In this document: positions 1 through 7,403 of the stretch, in pieces
How the letters are laid out: each line of letters begins with the position of its first letter
Numbering within the stretch: the stretch's first letter is position 1
NCBI GenBank assembly: GCA_025354075.1
Contig: JANXNO010000685.1
Span: 1 to 8,667, forward strand
Length of the DNA stretch: 8,667 nt
Origin: Burkholderiales bacterium
GTDB lineage: Bacteria > Pseudomonadota > Gammaproteobacteria > Burkholderiales > Casimicrobiaceae
Direction: 5' to 3'
The notes under the pieces: model-generated
What the model was told of the DNA's origin: nothing
Seen by the model: the letters and a program-made list of their open reading frames with translations, nothing else
Database searches by the model: none
Made by a program: the position numbers and the translations under genes

Positions 1-410
1 ATGGGCAGCGCAACGATACGTTGACCCGGCGCGTCGGCGCGTGTGATGGCTTCGGTCGACGCATCGATCAACGCGTGTGGCAACGACACACCGCCTGCGT
101 TAAACACCCGCAAATCGCCGCCGTTAGCGCCACGCAAAGCCGCAATCGAAGCTGCGGGCAAAGCAGCGCGCACGATGGAAGCGCCGGGCGGCGCGACCAC
201 ATCGGCGCGGGTGGTGAAATCGTTTGGTGTTTGGGCGAATGCGGTTGATGCAAACAGCGCCAGGGTAAAGAGCGATGCTGTTTGGCTCCCTCTCCCGCGC
301 GCGGGAGAGGGCTGGGGTGAGGGTGGCGGATTGACGCAAGAAGCTTGTTCGTACGAGTGGCACACGCGAATGAAGCCGCGAAATGCCTTAGTAAAGTTAA
401 GCAGCTTCAT
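1..410 (-). CDS. DUF3999 family exported protein, N-terminal part (gene runs off the left edge)
   Basis: This reading frame has no stop in the window; its first 136 codons are visible. The ATG at 408-410 has a good Shine-Dalgarno GGAGAG (416-421 complement) five bases upstream and overlaps the 3' end of the DUF2339 gene by 14 bases, which suggests translational coupling. Residues 45-59 (ASLFTLALFASTAFA) form a signal-peptide hydrophobic core, with likely cleavage after AFA at residue 59. The mature part includes GGDLRVFNAGGVSLPHAL (97-114), matching the N-terminal region I associate with DUF3999 proteins, as does the position directly after DUF2339. Function is unknown; it probably acts in the periplasm or is anchored in the inner membrane. 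Oddly, residues 28-43 (PPPSPQPSPARGRGSQ) are the translation of a dispersed palindromic repeat, so the stretch before the hydrophobic core is about 44 residues, far longer than usual. The only other in-frame start (GTG at residue 16) also lies before the repeat. Family assignment is by pattern recognition only. Confidence 0.78.
   Translation of the reverse strand, partial: MKLLNFTKAFRGFIRVCHSYEQASCVNPPPSPQPSPARGRGSQTASLFTLALFASTAFAQTPNDFTTRADVVAPPGASIVRAALPAASIAALRGANGGDLRVFNAGGVSLPHALIDASTEAITRADAPGQRIVALP
284..326. repeat. Dispersed palindromic repeat (GC-rich, PSPARGRGS-type) inside the DUF3999 signal region
   Basis: The core, 288-311, is a perfect 24-base palindrome built from CCCTCTCCCGCG and its complement. 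It is followed on the plus strand by GCTGGGGTGAGGGTG. Sequences of this form (CCTCACCCC..CCTCTCCC..GGGAGAGGGAG) are, from general knowledge, a common dispersed intergenic repeat of GC-rich proteobacteria. They are usually recognised by translations such as PLPRAGEGWGEG on one strand or PSPQPSPARGRGS on the other, and both are readable here. This copy lies within a protein-coding frame. Exact ends are uncertain, and no convincing target-site duplication is visible. Confidence 0.75.
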
Positions 411-3264
411 GTGCACTCTCCAATTGAGTCACCTTCGCCGTCGCAGGTGGCATCGGCGCAAAGTACCCCACCACCACCATCAAAATACCGACGCCGATGA
501 AGGCCACGATGCGTTCACCGCCACCCGAGTTTTCAAGATCAACGATGAGTAGTTTGACCACGGTAAGCGCCAGTAACGCAGCGCCCGCCTGCCACACCAC
601 GCGTTGCACTTTTTTGTGCGCCCACACCATCGCGCCAACGCCGAGCAGTGTCCACAGCATCGAATAGCCCGCCTGCACAAAGAACGAATCGGCGAGCGCG
701 CTGCTGTTCCATGCGATGTCACGGAAATGATGTGCAAATCGCAACCACACCGTGTTGACCACGATGAACGCGGCGAATGCGAGCACGCCCCAAGCGATCC
801 GTCCACGCAACGCCGACGTTGCAGAAACGAGCGTCGAAGCGCGCAATCTCTTGAGCCACAGCGCGACGCTGGTGAGCGCCAAAAATGCGCAAAGATCTAC
901 CGGATTCAGCAGCGGCACATACGGCAGCGGCGCAGTATTTCCGCTCGCCGTCACTGCAACTATCAGCGCGCCCATGATCGTCAATGCAGCAACACCGAGC
1001 CCGGCATGCACCGCGTACTCCCGCTGAAACCGCTCAAGTGGCCAGCCTGTCGCAGGCTCAGCCCACACGCGGCCTGACGCCAGCGCCATCATAACCAGCG
1101 TACTGGCCAACAACAGGATCACCGCCGCCCAATCGGTATAGCGCACCTCGCCGGAGTTGGCCGTGCGATGCAGAAATCCGCCGATCAAAAGGATCACCAG
1201 CAACGTGTTGCCTGCATGCACCACGCGCCACCAGCGCTGCGGCGCGAGTGCATCCACGCCGCGCAACATGATCAGATGCAGCACAAAACATGCAGGCCAC
1301 AACAGCAAGTCGAAGTACAACGGCGCACGCGGATTGGCGAACACATACAGCGCCGCGCAGGCGATCAGGAACGGCAACACCACGACCACCGGAAAGCGCG
1401 CGCTCGTCCACCCCGTGCGCCGCCACGCGAGGAACGCGCAGAACGCGAGTGCGACGAAACTCGACGTGAACCAACCGAAGCGCGTCACGTCATTCAAAAC
1501 CAGTGCGGAGGAGAGCACCTCAGACCACGTGCCGAACAATGTCCACGCAAAACCCACCAAGAAGAACAGCACGCTGCCTGAATCGACGAGCGTGGTGTCT
1601 GTTTTTTTATTGCTCAGTTCCGTAGCGACCAAATGTTGCTCACGCGACGATGCGAACGTCCACCACGAAATCGCGAAACTGCCGAGTGCGAGCATCAGCG
1701 TGCCGATGAAGTGGCTGTTGGTAAACGGATGAACGTAGGCCACGTGATGCTCGTACGCTGCGCCAAACGCGAGCGCTGCAAGCAATTGCATCGCCGCGCC
1801 AAACGCCTGACCCATCCAGCGCTTCTGCTTCATGGCGAGCCAGAAAACGCCTGCACCTTCAATCGCCCAGATCGCGGCGGTGAGCTTGCCATCCACGGCG
1901 AGCGGAACAGCGAGCGTGGCGAAAATCAAGGCCAAGGCTGCATAGCTCAATGTGAGCCACTGCGCCAGCGGATGCGTGCGCGAGCGGATCGAAAATGCCA
2001 GTACGATATAGACAGCGCTCAACACCACCGCCGAAATCGCAGCACCGTATTCGATGTGCGCCACCAGTTGCGTTTGCAGCGCGAAGGCCACGATGGGTGT
2101 TCCGAAAATCAGCATGCCGTCGAGCGTGTGGTTCTTAACGTGGGTGTCTGTGCCGGAAGGCGAGTGCCGCAAGGCATAGAACAAACCAATCAACACATAA
2201 ATCACGAAGAACGCAATAAGGAACGGCTGCGTCGTCGCGTAGTGCTCCGGCGCGTACTTGAGCGCGCCCCACGCGGTTGCTACGATGAACGTGGACAGGA
2301 AGCCCAACAGGTTGAGCGCGCGCCAAGCTCGTAGCCAAGCGATGACACCAATGGCGACGTTCAACAGCAGGTAATAACTGAACAGCGCCACGTGGCTGCC
2401 TTGCCCAGTTGACAACAAAATTGGAGTAGCGAAAGCGCCTGCGAAACCGACTAATGCCAACGTCTGCGCGTTAGCCAAAATCGCGAGCAACGTGGACAAC
2501 GCACACACCAGCGCCATCAATGCAAACGCTGCTAAGGGTGGGATCACCGCGTACAGTTTGTACGCGGCAAACACCGTGAGATAAAGCACCGCAACGCCTG
2601 CGCCCTGCAACAGTAATGCGTAGTTCGAACGCGTCGCATTATCAGCATTTGCGCGTGCAAGCCGAAAGCCCTGAACCAGCAATACGATACCCACGATACC
2701 GATTGCTGCCAGCCGAAACTCAGGCGGGAAGAGGGCGTTATCCGCCGCCCATTTCGCCAGAAACGACAAGCCAATGAACAACACAACGGTACCTACGCGC
2801 GCCACTGTGTTGCCGCCAAGTAGCCAGTCTTTGGCACGATTGAAAAGCGATTCGAAAATGTTGGGTTGTACGGGAGCGGCGGGCGCTTTTGGCGCTTGCG
2901 TCGACGACGCGATGGCGGCGATAGAAGCAGAAGGCTCGTCCGCCTGGTTTGTCGCTTCTGCTTGAGTGCGCGGGGCCGCATCGTTGGTGAATCCGGCCCA
3001 CGCGGGCATTGCTGCACCTTCCGCTGTTGCGGTTTCGAGCACGTGTTTCGGTACTGTCGCAGTGCTGACCGTCGGCTTAGAAGGCGCTGTTGCCACCGGC
3101 AATGCTGACTGCTTCGCTGCGCGCGCCACCTCACTGCGCACCGCCTTGCGCAATGTCCATCCCGCCAGCGCGCCCAATATCGCGCCCACAATCCACTCAA
3201 AATCGCCCCAGCGCGTAACAAACACACTGAGAATGGCCCCCCAAATTGCGCCCCAAATGATCAC
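397..3264 (-). CDS. DUF2339 family large polytopic membrane protein
   Basis: A 955-residue protein starting at GTG (3262-3264). Residues 1-36 hold a short hydrophobic, glycine/alanine-rich segment pair (IWGAIWGAILS, then IVGAILGALAGW). A basic stretch (39-51) and an Ala/Pro/Thr-rich linker (about 52-135) follow. At about 136-200 comes NIFESLFNRAKDWLLGG-NTVARVG-TVVLFIGLSFLAKWAADNALFPPEFRLAAIGIVG, the block I recognise as the DUF2339 core start. The rest is a nearly unbroken series of hydrophobic helices, roughly two dozen, ending in a short polar tail. The length is normal for the family. The protein should sit in the inner membrane; its biochemical role is unknown. It is followed by, and overlaps, the DUF3999 gene, a pairing that I recall recurring in proteobacteria. 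mfd lies 132 bases upstream on the same strand with no clear terminator between, so read-through from mfd is possible. The Shine-Dalgarno before the GTG is weak (GGGA). No frameshift is visible. Confidence 0.85.
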   Translation of the reverse strand: MIIWGAIWGAILSVFVTRWGDFEWIVGAILGALAGWTLRKAVRSEVARAAKQSALPVATAPSKPTVSTATVPKHVLETATAEGAAMPAWAGFTNDAAPRTQAEATNQADEPSASIAAIASSTQAPKAPAAPVQPNIFESLFNRAKDWLLGGNTVARVGTVVLFIGLSFLAKWAADNALFPPEFRLAAIGIVGIVLLVQGFRLARANADNATRSNYALLLQGAGVAVLYLTVFAAYKLYAVIPPLAAFALMALVCALSTLLAILANAQTLALVGFAGAFATPILLSTGQGSHVALFSYYLLLNVAIGVIAWLRAWRALNLLGFLSTFIVATAWGALKYAPEHYATTQPFLIAFFVIYVLIGLFYALRHSPSGTDTHVKNHTLDGMLIFGTPIVAFALQTQLVAHIEYGAAISAVVLSAVYIVLAFSIRSRTHPLAQWLTLSYAALALIFATLAVPLAVDGKLTAAIWAIEGAGVFWLAMKQKRWMGQAFGAAMQLLAALAFGAAYEHHVAYVHPFTNSHFIGTLMLALGSFAISWWTFASSREQHLVATELSNKKTDTTLVDSGSVLFFLVGFAWTLFGTWSEVLSSALVLNDVTRFGWFTSSFVALAFCAFLAWRRTGWTSARFPVVVVLPFLIACAALYVFANPRAPLYFDLLLWPACFVLHLIMLRGVDALAPQRWWRVVHAGNTLLVILLIGGFLHRTANSGEVRYTDWAAVILLLASTLVMMALASGRVWAEPATGWPLERFQREYAVHAGLGVAALTIMGALIVAVTASGNTAPLPYVPLLNPVDLCAFLALTSVALWLKRLRASTLVSATSALRGRIAWGVLAFAAFIVVNTVWLRFAHHFRDIAWNSSALADSFFVQAGYSMLWTLLGVGAMVWAHKKVQRVVWQAGAALLALTVVKLLIVDLENSGGGERIVAFIGVGILMVVVGYFAPMPPATAKVTQLESAHEAA
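416..421 (-). promoter_or_regulatory. Ribosome binding site of the DUF3999 gene, inside the DUF2339 coding end
   Basis: GGAGAG on the minus strand, five bases before the ATG at 410. It lies inside the last codons of the DUF2339 gene. This decides the start of the downstream gene and supports coupled translation of the pair. Confidence 0.7.
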
Positions 3265-3276
3265 GATATTTCCCGC

Positions 3277-3291
3277 GACTCAGCCTGAGTC
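3277..3291. promoter_or_regulatory. 15-base interrupted palindrome upstream of the DUF2339 gene (possible operator)
   Basis: GACTCA-gcc-TGAGTC is a perfect six-base inverted repeat around three bases, ending 13 bases before the GTG start of the DUF2339 gene. On the minus strand a TTGACA (complement of 3297-3302) stands five bases upstream of it, but no good -10 box follows at normal spacing. It could be a regulator site or a small leader hairpin. There is no T run after it, so it is not an intrinsic terminator for mfd. The remainder of the 3265-3396 gap shows nothing I can name. Confidence 0.35.
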
Positions 3292-3396
3292 TTTGATGTC
3301 AATAAGTTGACGATAACTGCCCGCCCGGACAAATACGAGATTAACAGCAAACGTCGCGGTTTTTGATACCTGCGGTTAACGTGACTTATGCAGCGT

Positions 3397-6300
3397 TTAC
3401 TTCAGCGCGTAGAAAAACTCGCGCACCATTCGCGTTCGATCAGCCAGCAGTGGTACCGGTCGCTCTATCTTGACTTTGTCCTGCCCATGCAAGCGATAGC
3501 GACCATCCTTCTGGATCAGCGCGATCAGCTTGATGGGCTCGAAGCTTGGTTTCGGCTTGAACGAGATGATGGTGCGTTCGGGGGCGCTGTCGATTTTTTT
3601 GACGCCAAGTGCCTTGCCTGCGATGCGCAGTTGATGCGCGGCGACCAGTGATTCGGTTGCTTCAGGCAGCAAGCCGAACCGATCAATCAGCTCTTCCTTA
3701 AGGTCATCCAGCGCCTCATCAGATTCGCAGTTGGCGAGGCGTTTGTAGATCACCAACCGCTCGTGAACGCCCGCACAATAGTCAACCGGCAGCAGCGCCG
3801 GCACATGCATGTTGACTTCGGTGGTGATGCCCAACGGTTCGTCGAGATCCGGCTCGCGGCCAGCTTTCAATGCACGGACGGCCTGATTGAGCATTTCGCT
3901 ATATAGCGCGAAACCAATTTCCTGCATTTCGCCTGACTGATTATCGCCCAGCACTTCACCCGCGCCGCGAATTTCGAGATCGTGCATTGACAGATAAAAG
4001 CCCGCGCCAAGGTCTTCAAGTTGCGTGATGGCTTCAAGGCGTTTCTTCGCATCGGCGCTGATCGCGTCTTCCCCGGGAATCAGCAAGTACGCGTACGCCT
4101 GGTGATGCGAACGGCCAACGCGACCACGCAACTGATGCAATTGCGCGAGGCCGAATTTGTCAGCACGATTGATGAGAATGGTGTTCGCATTGGCCACGTC
4201 AATGCCCGTTTCGATGATGGTTGAACACAGCAAAATCTGGAAGCGCTGCTGATAGAAATCACGCATCACGCCTTCAAGCTCGGTGCCACCCATCTGGCCG
4301 TGGCCGACGCGCACGCGTGCCTCGGGAATCAGCGCTTCAAGCCGCTCGCGCATGTTCTCGATGGTCTCGATTTCGTTGTGCAGGAAGTACACCTGACCAC
4401 CACGTTTCAACTCGCGCAGGATCGCTTCGCGGATGATGCCGTCGCCGCCTTTGGCCACGAACGTTTTAATCGCCAAACGCTTTTGCGGCGCTGTCGCGAT
4501 CACGCTGAAATCGCGAATGCCTTCAAGGCTCATGGCCAGCGAGCGCGGAATCGGCGTCGCAGTGAGCGTGAGCACGTCCACCTCAGCGCGCATCTTTTTC
4601 AACTGCTCCTTTTGTCGCACACCGAAACGATGTTCTTCGTCAATGATGACAAGACCCAAGTCTTTGAATTTGACGTCGGGTTGAATGAGCTTGTGTGTGC
4701 CGATCACCAGATCAACCGTACCCGCTTCAAGTCCTGCAACGGTCGCCTTCACTTCCTTCGCAGAACGGAAGCGCGACAGCTCTTCAATACGAATCGGCCA
4801 CGCCGCGAAGCGATCTTTGAACGTGTTGTAGTGCTGTTCGGTAAGCAGCGTTGTGGGAACGAGAACGGCAACCTGCCTGCCACCCATGAGCGCGACGAAC
4901 GCAGCACGCAAAGCCACTTCGGTTTTGCCAAAACCCACGTCACCGCAGACGAGGCGATCCATCGGCTTTGCCGCGACCAAATCTTGAATCACCGCCTGAA
5001 TCGCCGCGCTCTGGTCGGGCGTTTCTTCAAAACCAAAACCACTCGCAAAGTTTTCGTAGTCACTCCAATCCACTTTGAACGCATGGCCGGTTCGTGCTGC
5101 CCGTTGCGCGTAAATGTTGAGCAGTTCCGCTGCTGTATCCCGCGCCTGTTGCGCAGCTTTTTTCTTGGTCTTTTCCCAATGGCCAGAGCCCAGCGTATGC
5201 AATGGCGCATGCTCGGGCGAGGTGCCGCTGTAGCGTGAGATCAGATGCAGGTTCGAGACCGGCACATAAAGCTTGGCGTCAGATGCATATTCAAGGTGCA
5301 GAAATTCGTTCGGACCGTCACCTAGGTCTAGCGACACCAGTCCTCGATAACGACCGATACCGTGCTCTTCGTGCACCACCGGATCGCCGACCTTGACTTC
5401 CGACAGATCCTTCAACATCGAGTCGATATTGCTCGTCTTCGTACGCTTTTTGCGAGCTGCACGCGTCGTGCTGGGGTAGAGCTCGGCTTCGGTGATGAGG
5501 CTCAGCTTTTCTTCAACGAGGATCGCGCCGGAGAACAGCGGTGCGGGCGTGATGCAGAAGGATTCTGTAGCGGCCACAAAAGCGGCGAAATCATCGACCC
5601 GATGTGGCGTTAGGCCATGCTCTACGAACATTTCCTGCATGGTTTGCAGACGACCCGCGCTCTCGGCGCAGAGCAGCACACGGCCTTTGTTAAGCGTTGC
5701 GTTTGCGAGGAAGTCGGCGAGTGGACCGAGTGGGCGTTCTTTGCGGCGGTCGATCTCTAACGGGGGGACTACGCGCGCAATTTCAGAGCTGCCGGTCTTC
5801 AGTTCATATCGCGAATAGTTCTTCAGCGCATGTAAAAAATCGTCTCTCCCGAGATAAAGCTCCCTTGGCTCAAGCAACGGTCGCGCGCTATCGCCGCGCA
5901 ACAAGCCCCACCGTTCTTTCGTCTCCCGCTCAAAGTCCGTCAACACTGCATGCACATCGCCCAACACCGCAAAAACGGCATCAGTCGGCGCATGTTCAAA
6001 CAGCGTCTCCGCCGCCTCGAAAAACAACGGCAGATAGAACTCGACGCCGCCCGGAAAGATGCCGTTGGTGACATCTTTGTAGGCTGCCGCTCTGGATGGA
6101 TCGCCTTCGAACACTTCGCGAAAGCGCTGGCGAAATTGGGTGCGGCCTGCTTCATCGGTTGGAAACTCACGTGCGGGCAACAACGAGAGTTCGTTGACCG
6201 GATAGAGGGTCCGCTGCGTGTCTGGTTCGAATGCTTTGATCGATTCGATTTCGTCGTCGAACAGGTCGAGCCGTACCGGCAATGTGCCGCCAGTGGGGTA

Positions 6301-6825
6301 GATGTCGATGATGCCGCCTCGCACAGCGAACTCGCCTTGCGAGACGACCTGCGTGACGTGGGTGTAACCACCTAGCGTCATTTGCTGACGCAGCTTGTCG
6401 ACGTCGAGCTTTTGGCCTTTTTTTAGCTGAAAGGTGCGCGCTGCGATGTAGCTGCGCGGTGAGAGTTTCTGTGACGCGGTGGTTGCGGCCACGATCATCA
6501 CGTCGCAGGTGTTGGTGGCGAGTGCATACAACGCTTTCAGCCGATCACTAACGAGATCAGGGTGCGGCGAAAAATGATCGTACGGCAGCATTTCCCAATC
6601 TGAGAATTCACGCACGCGAAGCGTCGGATCAAACCAAGCGATTTCAAGCGACAAGTGATGCACGTCCTGTGCGTCGGCGCAGGTCACGATCAGCGTGCGG
6701 TTAGCGTCACGCAATGACTGCGCGAGACGCACAAACGCGAGCGCAGCAGCGCTGCCCGCAGGACGTGCCAGTTGCGCACGTTCACCGGCGCGGGGAAGAG
6801 GGGGCAGTAAAGAAATAGCAGGCAA
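3397..6825 (-). CDS. mfd: Transcription-repair coupling factor Mfd
   Basis: Mfd is a cytoplasmic ATP-driven DNA translocase. It removes RNA polymerase stalled at template-strand lesions and recruits UvrA, starting transcription-coupled nucleotide excision repair. The protein has 1142 residues, normal for the family. Domains in order: a UvrB-like N-terminal module (about 1-350; FSDWEMLPYDHFSPHPDLVSDR near 74-95); the RNA-polymerase-interaction (CarD-like) domain at about 475-545 (VGDPVVHEEHGIGRYRGL); the RecG-like motor with Walker A GDVGFGKT (Lys634), GTHKLIQPD near 706, DEEH at 729-732 and TATPIPRS near 755; helicase motif VI LRGRVGRSHHQAY near 900; the TRG region with DLEIRGAGEVLGDNQSG near 930; and the C-terminal regulatory domain (about 985-1100). 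All key motor residues are present. The start is TTG, with GAGGTG five bases before it and an in-frame TGA four codons upstream, so no longer start is possible. The divergent residues 1-25 leave a small chance of an internal start. Confidence 0.97.
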   Translation of the reverse strand: MPAISLLPPLPRAGERAQLARPAGSAAALAFVRLAQSLRDANRTLIVTCADAQDVHHLSLEIAWFDPTLRVREFSDWEMLPYDHFSPHPDLVSDRLKALYALATNTCDVMIVAATTASQKLSPRSYIAARTFQLKKGQKLDVDKLRQQMTLGGYTHVTQVVSQGEFAVRGGIIDIYPTGGTLPVRLDLFDDEIESIKAFEPDTQRTLYPVNELSLLPAREFPTDEAGRTQFRQRFREVFEGDPSRAAAYKDVTNGIFPGGVEFYLPLFFEAAETLFEHAPTDAVFAVLGDVHAVLTDFERETKERWGLLRGDSARPLLEPRELYLGRDDFLHALKNYSRYELKTGSSEIARVVPPLEIDRRKERPLGPLADFLANATLNKGRVLLCAESAGRLQTMQEMFVEHGLTPHRVDDFAAFVAATESFCITPAPLFSGAILVEEKLSLITEAELYPSTTRAARKKRTKTSNIDSMLKDLSEVKVGDPVVHEEHGIGRYRGLVSLDLGDGPNEFLHLEYASDAKLYVPVSNLHLISRYSGTSPEHAPLHTLGSGHWEKTKKKAAQQARDTAAELLNIYAQRAARTGHAFKVDWSDYENFASGFGFEETPDQSAAIQAVIQDLVAAKPMDRLVCGDVGFGKTEVALRAAFVALMGGRQVAVLVPTTLLTEQHYNTFKDRFAAWPIRIEELSRFRSAKEVKATVAGLEAGTVDLVIGTHKLIQPDVKFKDLGLVIIDEEHRFGVRQKEQLKKMRAEVDVLTLTATPIPRSLAMSLEGIRDFSVIATAPQKRLAIKTFVAKGGDGIIREAILRELKRGGQVYFLHNEIETIENMRERLEALIPEARVRVGHGQMGGTELEGVMRDFYQQRFQILLCSTIIETGIDVANANTILINRADKFGLAQLHQLRGRVGRSHHQAYAYLLIPGEDAISADAKKRLEAITQLEDLGAGFYLSMHDLEIRGAGEVLGDNQSGEMQEIGFALYSEMLNQAVRALKAGREPDLDEPLGITTEVNMHVPALLPVDYCAGVHERLVIYKRLANCESDEALDDLKEELIDRFGLLPEATESLVAAHQLRIAGKALGVKKIDSAPERTIISFKPKPSFEPIKLIALIQKDGRYRLHGQDKVKIERPVPLLADRTRMVREFFYALK

Positions 6826-6830
6826 AGTAA

Positions 6831-6847
6831 CACCTCACGAGAGGCAC
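6831..6847 (-). promoter_or_regulatory. mfd ribosome binding site within a small hairpin
   Basis: On the minus strand GAGGTG (complement of 6831-6836) is a good Shine-Dalgarno five bases before the TTG start of mfd, and it decides that start. Its GAGG can pair with CCTC (complement of 6841-6844) across a four-base loop. Three G-U pairs could extend the stem. If it forms, it would partly mask the site. Confidence 0.6.
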
Positions 6848-6882
6848 TGCCTCACGCGATATTGGGTAAATCGAGCAGGTGA

Positions 6883-6888
6883 ATTATA
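6883..6888 (-). promoter_or_regulatory. Probable -10 box (TATAAT) of the mfd promoter
   Basis: A perfect TATAAT on the minus strand, in the gap between the DUF6152 stop and mfd. It would place the transcript start near 6876 and give a leader of about 50 bases before the TTG at 6825. The -35 is unclear: TTGCAG (complement of 6909-6914) resembles one but is 20 bases away, longer than the ideal 17. The spacer itself (6891-6910) can fold into a bulged GC-rich hairpin (AGGCGGG / CCGCGCCT), possibly a binding site for a regulator. Confidence 0.5.
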
Positions 6889-6911
6889 GGAGGCGGGCAG
6901 AGCCGCGCCTG

Positions 6912-6932
6912 CAAAAGTAGACGTGATCTACT
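6912..6932 (-). terminator. Weak candidate intrinsic terminator after the DUF6152 gene
   Basis: On the minus strand AGTAGA-tcacg-TCTACT is followed directly by TTT and then GC. The six-base stem is AT-rich and overlaps the TAG stop of the DUF6152 gene. The T run is four long, counting the last stem base. It could end the DUF6644-DUF6152 transcript just before the mfd promoter, but the stem is weak. Confidence 0.4.
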
Positions 6933-7389
6933 GCGGCGCGGAACGCAACGGCGTCACCTTGCCGTTACCCATCAAAAACTCGACGCGCAATGTGGCCTCG
7001 CCCTTCTCGTCTTTGAACGTGTAGCCGACCACTGCAATTTTTTCGCCTGCTTTGATGGGCGCGACTTTCCAGGCATCCATGCGCGTGATCGGCGCGAATT
7101 CAATTTCCCATACCGCGTCTTTGCGATTGGGTGCCTTCGCCGTGCCGAGTATGGTCACGGCGTCAACCGGTGCCGATTGCTTAGGTATCGAAAAACGCGT
7201 CAGTGCCGCAGGCGGCTCGACGCGGTTGATTTCAAGCATCACCTCTGCATGCGGGTTTTGCCATTTCACGCTTTTGACGATACCTTCGAGATAGATCGGC
7301 TTGGTCTCATCAAAACTGCTCCAGCCGTGATGCGCCGATACCGTGCCAAATGAAAATGCAAACGCGACGAGGAAAAAAGTGCGCAACAT
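6928..7389 (-). CDS. DUF6152 family small exported protein
   Basis: A 153-residue protein. The ATG at 7387-7389 was chosen because it opens directly onto a clean signal peptide, MLRTFFLVAFAFSFGTVSA, with cleavage expected after residue 19. A frame extending to 7449 would overlap the upstream gene by 46 bases and would put 20 charged residues in front. The mature protein would begin HHGWSSFDETKPIYLEG, and VKWQNPHAEV follows at 41-50. Both match the DUF6152 pattern as I remember it (AHHxF/W..D, then a W.NPH motif). The remainder alternates in short beta-strand-like segments (ILGTAKAPNRKD, IAVVGYTFKDEKGEATLRVEFLM), suggesting a small beta barrel. The protein is probably periplasmic, function unknown. 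The two N-terminal histidines plus His47 could form a metal site (inference). The gene begins 14 bases after the stop of the DUF6644 gene, so the two are very likely co-transcribed. The Shine-Dalgarno is weak (GGGA). Confidence 0.82.
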   Translation of the reverse strand: MLRTFFLVAFAFSFGTVSAHHGWSSFDETKPIYLEGIVKSVKWQNPHAEVMLEINRVEPPAALTRFSIPKQSAPVDAVTILGTAKAPNRKDAVWEIEFAPITRMDAWKVAPIKAGEKIAVVGYTFKDEKGEATLRVEFLMGNGKVTPLRSAPQ

Positions 7390-7403
7390 GACGATTCCCA
7401 ATA

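Noticed and set aside
43..552. Plus-strand open frame of 169 codons at the left edge
   Set aside because: It lies opposite the DUF3999 start and DUF2339 end, has no family-like content, and includes the translated repeat (PLPRAGEGWGEG). It is an antisense shadow.
1157..2334. Several long plus-strand open frames across the DUF2339 gene (for example 1157-1732 and 1633-2334)
   Set aside because: Arg/His/Cys-rich translations typical of the antisense of GC-rich membrane-protein genes; no ribosome binding sites and no recognisable domains.
3353..3385. Possible terminator after mfd with repeated GCGGTT
   Set aside because: The repeats are direct rather than inverted, so no stem forms, and there is no stem followed by a T run in the mfd direction.
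4300..5238. Plus-strand open frame of 312 codons opposite mfd
   Set aside because: It is antisense to the most conserved motor domains of Mfd, which impose low stop frequency on the other strand. The composition is Arg/His/Phe-rich with no domain.
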